A stretch of DNA of 35,570 nt. Source: Actinomycetes bacterium (GTDB lineage: Bacteria > Actinomycetota > Actinomycetes > JACCUZ01). Numbering within the stretch: the stretch's first letter is position 1; each line of letters begins with the position of its first letter. Where the stretch lies: NCBI GenBank assembly GCA_035489715.1, contig DATHAP010000191.1:1-35570 (forward strand), read 5' to 3'. Made by a program: the position numbers and the translations under genes. This document shows positions 1 through 7,478 of the stretch, piece after piece. The notes under the pieces were generated by a model. It saw only the letters and a program-made list of their open reading frames with translations, was not told where the DNA came from and ran no database searches.

Positions 1-367
1 CCAGATCGGGCAGCTCCCCGGCACTGGTTTCACGTGAAACAGGCCGAGTGTCCCGTCGAATCGGAGCATGGAGCACACGGGCCGCCCCGGCGGCAGCGAG
101 ACCTGCGCTGGAAGGCGGGTCCACGCCTGGATTGGGCGTAGCGCCCGCGCCGATCCGTGACGGTGCGGCCGCCACCTCCTCGGTGAGGTCGAGTGCGGCG
201 GGCCCCGGCTCGACGGGCTGGCTCGGTGCGCGGCTGGCTTCCTGCGCCCCCGAGTTCGCGGGCTCCGGCCAGCCGAGGCCGGCCGCGACGCCTCCAGCCG
301 GGTCATCCGGTGCCCCTGCTCCAGGCCAGCCGAGCCCGTCCCGGACTGGCGTGGTGGTCGAGCTCAT
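1..367 (-). CDS. parA: Chromosome-partitioning ATPase ParA (Soj), N-terminal part only
   Basis: The leftward frame is open from 367 through base 1, so the gene continues outside the window and only about 122 residues are visible. The ATG at 367-365 is chosen because AGGAGG lies 10 bases upstream. The visible part is a Pro/Ala/Gly-rich, probably disordered extension beginning MSSTTTPVRDGLGWPG. It then reads PVSRETSAGELPDL, the kind of sequence that precedes the ATPase core in actinobacterial ParA proteins. No Walker motif is reached. ParA proteins bind DNA with ATP and, with ParB bound at parS, segregate replication origins. The identification rests on position after rsmG, the embedded parS and the VSRET segment. 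parB is expected just beyond the edge (inference). Confidence 0.82.
   Translation of the reverse strand, partial: MSSTTTPVRDGLGWPGAGAPDDPAGGVAAGLGWPEPANSGAQEASRAPSQPVEPGPAALDLTEEVAAAPSRIGAGATPNPGVDPPSSAGLAAAGAARVLHAPIRRDTRPVSRETSAGELPDL
27..40. promoter_or_regulatory. parS centromere-like site 1 (ParB binding)
   Basis: GTTTCACGTGAAAC is a perfect 14-bp palindrome identical to the actinobacterial parS consensus. It lies inside the parA coding sequence and is read there as V-S-R-E-T. ParB nucleates here to load onto origin-proximal DNA. Confidence 0.95.
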
Positions 368-517
368 CGAGCGGGTTCCTCCTGCAGGTCGCGGGCGCGA
401 AGAGCAGCCAGCTCGGCGAACCGGCTGGCCGGATGGTGCTGGGGAAGGACCGAGCCCGAGATCCGACGGGCTGGTGCGGGCCGACCCTACGGCGCCGGCA
501 GGCCGACACGCCAGCGA

Positions 518-526
518 TCGTCCACA
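518..526 (+). promoter_or_regulatory. Possible DnaA-box variant in the rsmG-parA gap
   Basis: TCGTCCACA matches the relaxed actinobacterial DnaA box with one change from TTGTCCACA. It sits in the 273-bp gap 368-640 between rsmG and parA, where I see no gene. A single 9-mer can occur by chance. Confidence 0.25.
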
Positions 527-640
527 GAAGGCGGCCGGCCCACGTGGCGCGGTGCTGAGACAGCCGGCGTACGGGGGCCGATCCGTCGGGCGGCGCCGCG
601 GGGCGACCTGGACCGGCTGGTAGCTGCCGGCAGCAGCGAC

Positions 641-1276
641 TCAGCCTCCGCGGACCATTCGGACCACCCGCACCGGGTCGAGGCCGAGATCGGCGCCGAC
701 CTCCTCGAGGCGCCACGAAGTGACTCCGAGGGCGGGCAGGCTGGCCTCGGCAGCAGCCAGCTCGTCCCCGCCACGGTCTCCCTTCAGCGCCAGCACCGTC
801 CCTCCGGGCGCGGTCAGTGGCAGGCACCAGCCGAGCAGCCTCGGCAGCGGAGCGACCGCCCGCGACACCACCGCATCTGCCCGCTCGTCCCCGACCACCT
901 CCTCGGCCCGGGCCCGCCGTACACGCACGTTGGTCAGCCTCAGCTCGACCACCACCTCCTGCAGGAAGGTGGCCCGGCGCAGCAGAGGCTCCAACAGGAC
1001 GACGGACAGGTCGGGACGGGCCAGGGCGAGCGGCACACCGGGAAGCCCCGCACCGCTTCCGACGTCCAGGACCGACCCGGTGCGCGGCAGCAACGGCGTC
1101 ATCGCTGCCGAGTTCAGGACGTGCCGGTCCCAGATCCGGTCCTGCTCGCGAGGCCCGACCAGGCCGCGTTCGATGCCAGTGGTGGCCAGCAGGTCTGCGT
1201 AGCGGTGCAGCCGACCGACTCGGTCCCCGAACAGCGCGGCAACTGCCGTTTCACGTGAAACCGGAGCCGCACTCAC
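641..1276 (-). CDS. rsmG: 16S rRNA (guanine527-N7)-methyltransferase RsmG (GidB)
   Basis: This 211-residue protein is predicted to methylate G527 of 16S rRNA with S-adenosylmethionine; loss in other bacteria gives low-level streptomycin resistance. The SAM-binding segment VLDVGSGAGLPGVPLA lies at residues 69-84. It is followed by an acidic strand end (VVLLEP) and the conserved V-S-R-A-V-A-P motif. Length is usual for the family. The GTG start at 1276-1274 gives MSAAPVSRETAVAALFG, a typical actinobacterial RsmG beginning in which VSRET is encoded by a parS site. The gene lies between jag and parA, the standard order, and is probably co-transcribed with the leftward rpmH-jag group. Confidence 0.97.
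   Translation of the reverse strand: MSAAPVSRETAVAALFGDRVGRLHRYADLLATTGIERGLVGPREQDRIWDRHVLNSAAMTPLLPRTGSVLDVGSGAGLPGVPLALARPDLSVVLLEPLLRRATFLQEVVVELRLTNVRVRRARAEEVVGDERADAVVSRAVAPLPRLLGWCLPLTAPGGTVLALKGDRGGDELAAAEASLPALGVTSWRLEEVGADLGLDPVRVVRMVRGG
1248..1261. promoter_or_regulatory. parS centromere-like site 2 (ParB binding)
   Basis: A second perfect GTTTCACGTGAAAC palindrome lies within the first ten codons of rsmG, read as V-S-R-E-T. It is 1,221 bp from site 1 and about 3.1 kb from the dnaA start. Confidence 0.95.
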
Positions 1277-1298
1277 GACCGGCTCGCCGACCGCGTGG

Positions 1299-1871
1299 TC
1301 AGCGCGGAAGCACGACGACGAACCGCCGCGGCTCCTCGCCCTCGCTCTCGCTGCGCAGACCGGCCTCCGCCACGGCGTCGTGCACGATCTTGCGCTCGAA
1401 GGGGCTCATCGGCTCCAGCCGCACCGGCTCGCCGGTGCCCCGGACCTCCTCGGCGGTGGTCCGGCCGAGCTCGCTCAGGACCGCGCGGCGGCCGGCGCGG
1501 TAACCACCGATGTCCAGCATCAGCCGGCTGCGGCTCCCGGTGGCGGTCAGCACCGCGAGCCGGGTCAGCTCCTGGATCGCCTCGAGGACGACGCCGTCCC
1601 GGCCGACCAGGTCGTCGAGGTCGCCGCCCACGATGGAGACCAGCGCGCGGTCGCGCTCGACGTCCATGTCGATGTCGCCGTCGAGGTCGGCGATGTCCAG
1701 CAGCTCCTCCAGGTAGTCCGCGGCGATCTCGCCCTCGCGCTCGAGGTCGACCGCCGTGCGGGTGGCTGAGCGGCTGCTGGTCGCGGCCTCAGCGCCGGGC
1801 TCGCTCACGTCGCTGAACTCGCTCGACTCGCTCGACCCGTTCAACCCGTTCAACCCGTTCAACTCGTTCAC
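1299..1871 (-). CDS. jag: Jag/KhpB-type KH-R3H RNA-binding protein
   Basis: The product (190 residues) is a single-stranded nucleic-acid-binding protein of the Jag/KhpB/EloR family, which in other bacteria binds RNA and influences cell elongation. After a low-complexity N-terminus comes a KH-like region with the G-R-D-G loop at 90-93, then an R3H domain near the end with the R-x3-H signature in FERKIVHDAV (about 159-168). The GTG start at 1871 is chosen because AAGGA lies about nine bases upstream and VNELNG begins there. The start region consists of Leu-Asn-Gly repeats from a 9-bp tandem repeat. The gene follows yidC, its usual partner, and precedes rsmG. Confidence 0.93.
   Translation of the reverse strand: MNELNGLNGLNGSSESSEFSDVSEPGAEAATSSRSATRTAVDLEREGEIAADYLEELLDIADLDGDIDMDVERDRALVSIVGGDLDDLVGRDGVVLEAIQELTRLAVLTATGSRSRLMLDIGGYRAGRRAVLSELGRTTAEEVRGTGEPVRLEPMSPFERKIVHDAVAEAGLRSESEGEEPRRFVVVLPR
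1838..1864. repeat. 9-bp tandem repeat (three copies) in the jag 5' end
   Basis: Three consecutive copies of CGTTCAACC, the last with one change, are followed by a fourth partial copy. On the coding strand they give the L-N-G/N-E-L repeats at the start of Jag. Copy number could vary without breaking the frame. Confidence 0.85.
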
Positions 1872-1972
1872 CTGGACCGTTCCTTCTCTATCGCCCGCTG
1901 GGGGCCGGCTGTGGGGTTGTCGGGCATCGCGGGCCGGGCAGTCGCTCGGGGCGGCGCTCCAGGGCCCGGGCG

Positions 1973-3007
1973 CTACCTCTTCTTCTTCGCCTTCCTGGGC
2001 TGTTGTCGCTGCCTGGACGAGGACTTGCCGCCCGGCCCACCCTCGGGCGTCGGACCGGTCCCGTTGGGGGAGGCGTCGGCCGACGCGCCCTCGGCCGGCG
2101 AGCCGGTGGCCGGCGAACCGGTGGCCGGCGAATTGGGGATCGCGGCTGCACCCGAGCCGGCCGCCGCCGCAGGATGCTTGGCGGCCTTGGCCGCCCTGCG
2201 CTTCTCCAGTGCCTCGAACGCCGGCGACCCGGGGGAAGGGTTGCGGCGGATCACGTAGAACTGTTGGCCCATCGACCACAGGTTGGTGGTCAGCCAGTAG
2301 AGCAGCACGCCGATCGGGAAGTTGACCCCGCTGACGGCGAACACCAGCGGGAAGACGTAGAGCAGGATCTTCTGCTGCTGCGCGAACGGGTTGTTCATCG
2401 CGTCGGCCGGCATGTTCTTGCTCATGAGCTGCTTCTGCGTCAGGAACGTCGTCGCCGACATCAGCACGATCATGACGGCGCAGACGATCTGCACGTGGAG
2501 GCTGTCGGCGCCCAGGAACTTGTCGGAAAGGGGAGCGCCGAAGATGGTGGCCTCGGAGGCCTGCTTGGCCAGGCTGGTCGTCAGGTAGGCCTTGCCGTCG
2601 GGCGGGTCCTGCCCGATGCCGTTGAGCACGTGGAAAAGTGCGAAGAAGATGGGCGCCTGCAGCAGGATCGGCAGGCAGCTCGCGAGCGGGTTGGTGCCGT
2701 TGTCGCGGTAGAGCTTCATCATCTCTTGCTGCTGCTTCTGCCGACTCTCCGGGTCGGTCTTGCCCTTGTACTTGGCCTGGATCTTCTTGATCTCCGGCGA
2801 CAGGATCTGTAGTCCGCGCTGGGCGTTGATCTGCTTGACGAACAGCGGGATCAGCAGGATGCGGATGACCACCACCAGGCCGACGATCGCCCCGCCCCAG
2901 GCCACCCCGCTGGTCGGGTCGACGCCGAGCCACTCGAAGAAGCTGTGGAACGCCACCATGATTGCGGTGACGACCGCGTAGAGCGGCTCGAGCAGGTGGG
3001 CAGTCAC
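1973..3007 (-). CDS. yidC: Membrane protein insertase YidC/Oxa1
   Basis: YidC inserts and folds membrane proteins, alone or with SecYEG. The 344-residue protein has hydrophobic segments near 8-24 and 37-58, with the groove arginine R49 in [11 protein letters not shown]. The long cytoplasmic hairpin [14 protein letters not shown] and the signature around [20 protein letters not shown] follow, then C-terminal membrane helices around [12 protein letters not shown]. The tail is Ala/Ser/Pro-rich with SPATG repeats and ends in a Lys/Arg cluster (KAKKKR), which in relatives helps ribosome contact. The GTG start at 3007 overlaps the end of yidD by four bases, implying translational coupling. Confidence 0.97.
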   Translation of the reverse strand: MTAHLLEPLYAVVTAIMVAFHSFFEWLGVDPTSGVAWGGAIVGLVVVIRILLIPLFVKQINAQRGLQILSPEIKKIQAKYKGKTDPESRQKQQQEMMKLYRDNGTNPLASCLPILLQAPIFFALFHVLNGIGQDPPDGKAYLTTSLAKQASEATIFGAPLSDKFLGADSLHVQIVCAVMIVLMSATTFLTQKQLMSKNMPADAMNNPFAQQQKILLYVFPLVFAVSGVNFPIGVLLYWLTTNLWSMGQQFYVIRRNPSPGSPAFEALEKRRAAKAAKHPAAAAGSGAAAIPNSPATGSPATGSPAEGASADASPNGTGPTPEGGPGGKSSSRQRQQPRKAKKKR

Positions 3008-3312
3008 AGTCCGGCTCCCTGCGGGGTGGCGGTGCCCGGGTCGGTGCCGCGGTCAGCGGACGGCCGTTCCGGACGGGTGGTCGGGGGCACGGGATCGAGC
3101 CCACCGGGGTTCCAGGGGTGGCAGCGAAGCAACCGACGGGCGGCCATCCAGGTTCCCCGGAGCGGGCCGTGCACCCGCAGCGCCTCGACGGCGTACGTCG
3201 AGCAGGACGGGTAGAACCGGCACCGCGGCCCGAGCAGGGGGGACACCAGCAGCTGGTAGGCCCGGATCGGCAGGACGAGCACCGCCACCGCGAGCCGGCG
3301 CACGCCGCTCAT
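3004..3312 (-). CDS. yidD: Membrane protein insertion efficiency factor YidD
   Basis: This small protein (102 residues) belongs to a family thought to assist YidC-dependent membrane protein insertion. The signature is clear: an amphipathic N-terminal helix ([15 protein letters not shown]), then [16 protein letters not shown] with the two conserved cysteines, then [18 protein letters not shown] proline-rich tail follows. The ATG at 3312 overlaps the end of rnpA (ATGA), and the stop overlaps the yidC start. The rnpA-yidD-yidC chain is therefore translationally linked. Confidence 0.97.
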   Translation of the reverse strand: MSGVRRLAVAVLVLPIRAYQLLVSPLLGPRCRFYPSCSTYAVEALRVHGPLRGTWMAARRLLRCHPWNPGGLDPVPPTTRPERPSADRGTDPGTATPQGAGL

Positions 3313-3698
3313 GCCGGCGCCGCCGGCTCTGCCCGGTCCAGGGCCCGGTCCAGGGCGGTGCGCAGGGCGACACCAAGCTGGTCGTACGTCGCAACGGCGC
3401 TGCCGGGGAGCGCGCGGACGACGACCCGGGAGCCAGGAGGAATCCGGTCCAGCTGGTCGGCGACCAGGTGCCGAAGCCGGCGCCGCACCCGGTTGCGGAC
3501 GACCGCGGCACCCACGGCTCGGGAGACGACGAAGCCCACCCGGGGCGCCGCAGTCGGCGCCGACGAGAGGGCGGGTGTGGTGCGATCCGGGGTGGCCGCG
3601 TGGACGACGAGCAGCCCGGTGCCCCGGACACCTCGGGTGGAGCGCACGGTCGCGACGAAGTCGGCGCGTCGACGCAGCCGGGACCCGGCCGGTAGCAC
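3309..3698 (-). CDS. rnpA: Ribonuclease P protein component
   Basis: RnpA is the protein subunit of RNase P and helps the catalytic RNA remove 5' leaders from pre-tRNAs. The 129-residue product starts [13 protein letters not shown], the usual N-terminus. It carries the RNR-type basic helix [15 protein letters not shown] that binds the leader and the RNA subunit. The GTG start at 3698 lies three bases after the rpmH stop, the classic rpmH-rnpA pairing. The insert of about 15 residues after VVHAATPD is common in actinobacteria. Confidence 0.96.
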   Translation of the reverse strand: MLPAGSRLRRRADFVATVRSTRGVRGTGLLVVHAATPDRTTPALSSAPTAAPRVGFVVSRAVGAAVVRNRVRRRLRHLVADQLDRIPPGSRVVVRALPGSAVATYDQLGVALRTALDRALDRAEPAAPA

Positions 3699-3701
3699 CG
3701 C

Positions 3702-3839
3702 TCAGGCCGAGAGGCGGGTGCGACCCTTGGAACGCCGGGCCGCAAGGATGGCCCGGCCGGCGCGCGTGCGCATCCGCAGGCGGAAGCCGTGGGTCTTGGC
3801 CCGGCGGCGGTTGTTCGGCTGGAACGTGCGCTTGCTCAC
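3702..3839 (-). CDS. rpmH: 50S ribosomal protein L34
   Basis: This 45-residue, very basic protein begins [20 protein letters not shown] and ends [11 protein letters not shown], matching bacterial L34 throughout. The GTG start at 3839 has AGGAG about eight bases upstream. Longer in-frame starts reach into the origin gap and are not needed. It is first in the leftward operon rpmH-rnpA-yidD-yidC-jag and is preceded by a good promoter candidate at 3947-3976. Confidence 0.98.
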   Translation of the reverse strand: MSKRTFQPNNRRRAKTHGFRLRMRTRAGRAILAARRSKGRTRLSA

Positions 3840-3946
3840 TCGTGGGCTCCTGGACCTCAGGCGGGTGGACGGCTGGTGGGCGTGGACGAGGCGCAGACCG
3901 CCCGGTGCCCGGAGGGACGCAGCAGCAGTCGTCGACGCGACGGACA

Positions 3947-3976
3947 ACGGTACGGTCGGCGGTCGCCGCTGGTCAA
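3947..3976 (-). promoter_or_regulatory. Candidate promoter of the rpmH operon
   Basis: On the minus strand TTGACC (3976-3971) is followed after 18 bp by TACCGT (3952-3947), a good housekeeping-sigma match. It lies about 108 bases before the rpmH start codon. Confidence 0.55.
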
Positions 3977-4077
3977 ACCGGCGGCGGGACAGGCACACGT
4001 AACCGCTCATCGGACCACGGCAGCGGCGCCTCGGCGACGCGGCACGCCGGTCGCCCGGCAAAATCTCCGGCACGGGT

Positions 4078-4086
4078 TGTGGACAA
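4078..4086 (-). promoter_or_regulatory. DnaA box (perfect TTGTCCACA on the minus strand)
   Basis: TGTGGACAA on the plus strand is the exact complement of the actinobacterial DnaA box. It lies just upstream of the candidate dnaA -35 element, a position suited to autoregulation or origin binding. Confidence 0.75.
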
Positions 4087-4090
4087 CCGC

Positions 4091-4120
4091 TTGCTGGCCG
4101 TCCCGCCGGGTTGTTAGCGT
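4091..4120 (+). promoter_or_regulatory. Candidate dnaA promoter
   Basis: TTGCTG (4091-4096), an 18-bp spacer and TAGCGT (4115-4120) form a plausible promoter reading toward dnaA. The leader would be about 270 bases, with two DnaA-box variants inside it. Confidence 0.4.
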
Positions 4121-4256
4121 CACACCGGTCGTCGGCCCTTCCCCTGTGGTCCGCACAGCCGTCGGCGGGCGCCGTCCCGACGGGTGCGGCGGAGCCTGCC
4201 GAGTGCGACGGTCGCACCAGACCGGGACATCTCCGGGCAAGCAGATGTACACAGGC

Positions 4257-4277
4257 TGTGGACGAGCATGTGGACGC
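4257..4277 (-). promoter_or_regulatory. Pair of DnaA-box variants upstream of dnaA
   Basis: TGTGGACGA (4257-4265) and TGTGGACGC (4269-4277) are two same-strand 9-mers starting 12 bp apart, about one helical turn. On the minus strand they read TCGTCCACA and GCGTCCACA, relaxed actinobacterial DnaA boxes. Confidence 0.55.
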
Positions 4278-4399
4278 GTACCCGGACGGAGTGTCAGCAG
4301 CTCCGTCCCGACCGTGCGGAGGCCGTGCGCGCCACCGCCCGGACCGGCGCGCAGCACGTCCGGGCCCGAGCGCCGGGTCCGACAGGAGAGGGTGACCGG

Positions 4400-5914
4400 G
4401 TGACCGACGACATCGCCACCGAGGTGGCCGACCGCACGCTCGACCCGGCGCTGGACAGCGCGTGGACCCGAGCGCGGGCGGCGCTGGAGGAGTCGGTCAG
4501 CCCGCAGCACCGGGCCTTCATCGGGCTCAGCCGGCTGGACGGCGTGGTGGGCGACACGGCACTGCTGTCGGTGCCGCACCAGTTCGCCAAGGACGTCATC
4601 GAGCAGCGGCTGCGGGAGACGATCACCGGGGCGCTGGCCGACGAGATCGGCCGCGACGTGCGGATCGCCGTGGTGGTCGACCCGAGCCTGGACGCCGTCG
4701 ACCCGGAGCCCGGAGCCGGTTCGGTGGCCTCGCCCGGTCCCGACGGGTCCATCCCCCAGGTGGGGGACGGCCACCACACCGTCCTGACCCACGACCACGC
4801 CGACGAGCACACCCCAGGGCACGTCACCGAGCCGGCCGGCACGGGTCGCGAGCCCGGCGGGCGCCGGGAGTCCGAGCCCACGCGGCTCAACCCGCGCTAC
4901 CTCTTCGAGACGTTCGTCATCGGCTCGAGCAACCGGTTCGCCCACGCGGCCGCCGTCGCCGTCGCCGAGGCACCGGCCAAGGCGTACAACCCGCTGTTCA
5001 TCTACGGGGACTCCGGCCTCGGCAAGACCCACCTGCTGCACGCCATCGGCCACTACGGGATGAGCCTCTACCACGGCGTCCGGGTGCGCTACGTGAGCTC
5101 CGAGGAGTTCACCAACGACTTCATCAACTCGATCCGCGACGGCCGCGCCGAGGGCTTCCGCCGGCGCTACCGCGACGTCGACATCCTGCTCGTGGACGAC
5201 ATCCAGTTCCTCGAGAACAAGGAGCAGACGCAGGAGGAGTTCTTCCACACCTTCAACACGCTGCACAACGCCAACAAGCAGATCGTCATCTCCTCCGACC
5301 GGCCGCCCCAGCAGCTGGTCACCTTGGAGGACCGCCTGCGCAACCGCTTCCACTGGGGCCTGATCACCGACGTCCAGCCGCCCGAGCTGGAGACCCGCAT
5401 CGCGATCCTGCGCAAGAAAGCGGCCCAGGAGAAGCTCAACGCCCCGCCCGAGGTGCTGGAGTTCATCGCCAGCAAGATCTCCACCAACATCCGCGAGCTC
5501 GAGGGCGCCCTCATCCGGGTCACCGCGTTCGCGAGCCTCAACCGCCAGGGTGTCGACCTGGCGCTGGCCGAGATCGTGCTGAAGGACCTCATCCCGGACA
5601 ACACCCAGCCCGAGATCACCGCCGCGACGATCATGGCCCAGACCGCGGCCTACTTCGGCCAGTCGATGGAGGAGCTCTGCGGGTCCTCGCGCTCGCGGGT
5701 CCTGGTCAACGCCCGCCAGATCGCGATGTACCTCTGCCGCGAGCTGACCGACCTGTCGCTGCCCAAGATCGGGCAGCAGTTCGGCGGCCGCGACCACACG
5801 ACCGTCATGCACGCGGACAAGAAGATCCGCCAGCTGATGGCCGAGCGGCGCAGCGTCTACAACCAGGTCACCGAGCTGACCAACCGGATCAAGTCCCAGG
5901 CGCGGGCCAGTTGA
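4400..5914 (+). CDS. dnaA: Chromosomal replication initiator DnaA
   Basis: DnaA binds DnaA boxes at oriC, forms an ATP-dependent filament and opens the duplex. In the 504-residue product, domain I covers about 15-95. A Gly/Pro/His-rich linker (domain II) reaches about 160. The AAA+ core starts at [20 protein letters not shown], with Walker [10 protein letters not shown] (203-211) and Walker [11 protein letters not shown] (261-270). Domain IV has the DNA-recognition signature [10 protein letters not shown] (462-471). The GTG start at 4400 is chosen because VTDDIATE gives a normal N-terminus and GGAGAGG lies upstream; the frame extends further but without family similarity. Long antisense frames here are compositional. 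Confidence 0.98.
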   Translation: MTDDIATEVADRTLDPALDSAWTRARAALEESVSPQHRAFIGLSRLDGVVGDTALLSVPHQFAKDVIEQRLRETITGALADEIGRDVRIAVVVDPSLDAVDPEPGAGSVASPGPDGSIPQVGDGHHTVLTHDHADEHTPGHVTEPAGTGREPGGRRESEPTRLNPRYLFETFVIGSSNRFAHAAAVAVAEAPAKAYNPLFIYGDSGLGKTHLLHAIGHYGMSLYHGVRVRYVSSEEFTNDFINSIRDGRAEGFRRRYRDVDILLVDDIQFLENKEQTQEEFFHTFNTLHNANKQIVISSDRPPQQLVTLEDRLRNRFHWGLITDVQPPELETRIAILRKKAAQEKLNAPPEVLEFIASKISTNIRELEGALIRVTAFASLNRQGVDLALAEIVLKDLIPDNTQPEITAATIMAQTAAYFGQSMEELCGSSRSRVLVNARQIAMYLCRELTDLSLPKIGQQFGGRDHTTVMHADKKIRQLMAERRSVYNQVTELTNRIKSQARAS

Positions 5915-6275
5915 GCCCCGCGCGACCCCCGACGCGCGCGGGTGACCTTTCACACCATGGGGACAAGCCTGTGGAAAGCCGGGGTTCCAGGCGGGGACAC
6001 GGTGTGGACACCGGTGGACGACCGCGGCCGTGCACAGGCCGCCCCGCTGTGTCCGCAGGGGTTCCCACCGGCTGTCCCCACCCCGGTCTAGCCTCTGACC
6101 TGCAAGGACGCCGGCCGTCCCCAGGATCCACCACCCCTGAGGAGACCATGACACCTAGCCATGGAGTTGGATCGGCACAACACATGAGGGGGCGCGTGGA
6201 CTGGGGACGACCGGTCCGGACGTGCGTCCCCGTCCCTGCCGGGGCGCGCGGGGAGACCGAAGGAGGCGGTGTCGG
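5915..6275. other. dnaA-dnaN intergenic region, candidate oriC
   Basis: This 361-bp gap is the usual oriC position in Streptomyces and Mycobacterium. DnaA-box-like 9-mers on the plus strand are TGGGGACAA (5958-5966), TGTGGAAAG (5970-5978), TGTGGACAC (6003-6011) and GGTGGACGA (6013-6021). All are variants, none perfect. A -10-like TAGCCT occurs at 6089-6094 with no good -35. The 3' part contains a short frame coupled to dnaN. No strongly AT-rich stretch is visible. Confidence 0.6.
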
Positions 6276-6279
6276 GTGA
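6148..6279 (+). CDS. Possible 43-residue leader reading frame coupled to dnaN
   Basis: An ATG at 6148, preceded by GAGGAG, opens a 43-codon frame beginning MTPSHGVGSAQHMRG. Its TGA (6277-6279) overlaps the dnaN GTG (6276-6278) as GTGA. That junction is the same as several real gene pairs in this window (recF/DUF721, gyrA/DUF3566, DUF881/sortase). The sequence resembles no family I know, is Gly/Arg-rich and may not encode a stable protein. The SD spacing is short (three to five bases). It could be a leader peptide affecting dnaN translation, or chance. Confidence 0.3.
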   Translation: MTPSHGVGSAQHMRGRVDWGRPVRTCVPVPAGARGETEGGGVG

Positions 6280-7406
6280 AGTTCCGGGTGGAGCGCGACG
6301 TGCTCGCGGAGGCGGTGGCCTGGGCCGCACGCAGCCTGCCGGCCCGTCCCCCGGTGCCCGTCCTGGCCGGGCTCATGCTGGACGCCTCGGGCGGCCGGCT
6401 GATGCTGTCGAGCTTCGACTACGAGGTCTCGGCCCGGGTCGAGATCGCCGCTGACGTGGCCGAGCCGGGTGTGGCCCTGGTCAGCGGCCGGCTGCTCGCC
6501 GACATCTCCCGCAGCCTGCCGGCCAAGCCCGTCGAGGTGACGACCGACGCCGCCAAGGTGGTCGTGACCTGCGGCTCGTCCCGCTTCACGCTGCTGACCC
6601 TGCCGGTCGAGGACTACCCGGCGCTGCCCGAGATGCCTGGCGCGTCCGGCTCGCTGCACGGTGACCTGTTCGCGGCCGCGGTGGCGCAGGTGTCGGTCGC
6701 CGCCGGCCGCGACGACACGCTGCCGGTCCTCACCGGCGTCCGGGTCGAGATCGAGGGCGAGCGCATCACGATGGCGGCCACCGACCGCTACCGCCTCGCC
6801 GTGCGCGAGCTGTCGTGGACACCGGAGCAGTCCGGGCTGTCCGCGATCGCGCTGGTGCCGGCCCGCACCCTCTCAGACACCGCGAAGGCGCTGGCAGCCG
6901 CCGACAAGGTCACGCTCGCCCTGGCCGGCGCGACCGGCGGCGACGGGCTGGTCGGCTTCGAGGGCGGCGGCCGGCGCACCACGTCCCGCCTGCTCGACGG
7001 CGAGTTCCCCAAGTACAAGTCGCTGCTGCCCAGCGAGTCGGCCAGCGTGGCGACCGTCGACACCGCGAGCCTGGTCGAGTCGGTGCGTCGGGTCGCGCTG
7101 GTCGCAGAGCGCAACACCCCGATCCGGCTGTCGTTCGGCGCCGGTGAGCTGACTCTCGAGGCCGGCACCGGCGACGAGGCCCAGGCGTCGGAGTCGCTGG
7201 GCGCGGCTCTCGACGGCGACGACATCTCGATCGCGTTCAACCCGGCCTACCTGCTCGACGGCCTGGGCGCCGTCGACGCCGCGCACGTCGAGCTGCGGTT
7301 CACCGCGTCGACCCGGCCGGCGGTGCTCGCCGGCAAGGACTCGGCAGACAGCACGGCCGGCGACGACTACCGCTACCTGCTGATGCCGGTGCGGCTGTCC
7401 GGCTGA
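6276..7406 (+). CDS. dnaN: DNA polymerase III beta subunit (sliding clamp)
   Basis: DnaN forms the ring-shaped homodimer that tethers DNA polymerase III and other clamp-binding proteins to DNA. The 376-residue length fits a three-domain clamp. It starts MKFRVERDVLAEAVAWAARSLPARPPVPVLAGL, the usual N-terminal helix and first strands. Also recognisable are SGRLLADISRSLP, RYRLAVRELSW and the C-terminal YRYLLMPVRL, where the terminal strand contributes to the partner-binding pocket. The GTG start at 6276 follows AAGGAGG at about nine bases. It lies between dnaA and recF, separated from recF by gnd as in many actinobacteria. Confidence 0.98.
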   Translation: MKFRVERDVLAEAVAWAARSLPARPPVPVLAGLMLDASGGRLMLSSFDYEVSARVEIAADVAEPGVALVSGRLLADISRSLPAKPVEVTTDAAKVVVTCGSSRFTLLTLPVEDYPALPEMPGASGSLHGDLFAAAVAQVSVAAGRDDTLPVLTGVRVEIEGERITMAATDRYRLAVRELSWTPEQSGLSAIALVPARTLSDTAKALAAADKVTLALAGATGGDGLVGFEGGGRRTTSRLLDGEFPKYKSLLPSESASVATVDTASLVESVRRVALVAERNTPIRLSFGAGELTLEAGTGDEAQASESLGAALDGDDISIAFNPAYLLDGLGAVDAAHVELRFTASTRPAVLAGKDSADSTAGDDYRYLLMPVRLSG

Positions 7407-7478
7407 GCAGGGCACGGTCCGTAGGCACGCGGAGTCCACGGGGAGTCACAGCGTCGCAGCAGGGAAGGGGCCGCCACC

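Larger units (their letters stand above)
3840..4399. other. rpmH-dnaA divergent intergenic region (part of candidate oriC)
   Basis: This 560-bp gap holds no convincing gene. It contains the divergent promoter candidates for rpmH and dnaA, one perfect DnaA box (4078-4086) and two close variants (4257-4265, 4269-4277). In other actinobacteria the replication origin lies here or in the next gap, after dnaA. I see no clear AT-rich unwinding element, so which gap holds the functional origin is undecided. Confidence 0.6.

Noticed and set aside
48-623. Long plus-strand open frame opposite the parA 5' region
   Set aside because: It is the antisense of parA. Composition is Pro/Ala/Gly/Arg with no domain, and the opposite strand has the better start and a good ribosome-binding site.
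4007-6154. 715-codon frame antisense to dnaA
   Set aside because: A typical high-GC artefact created by G/C third positions of dnaA. It shows no family resemblance and would block the origin region.
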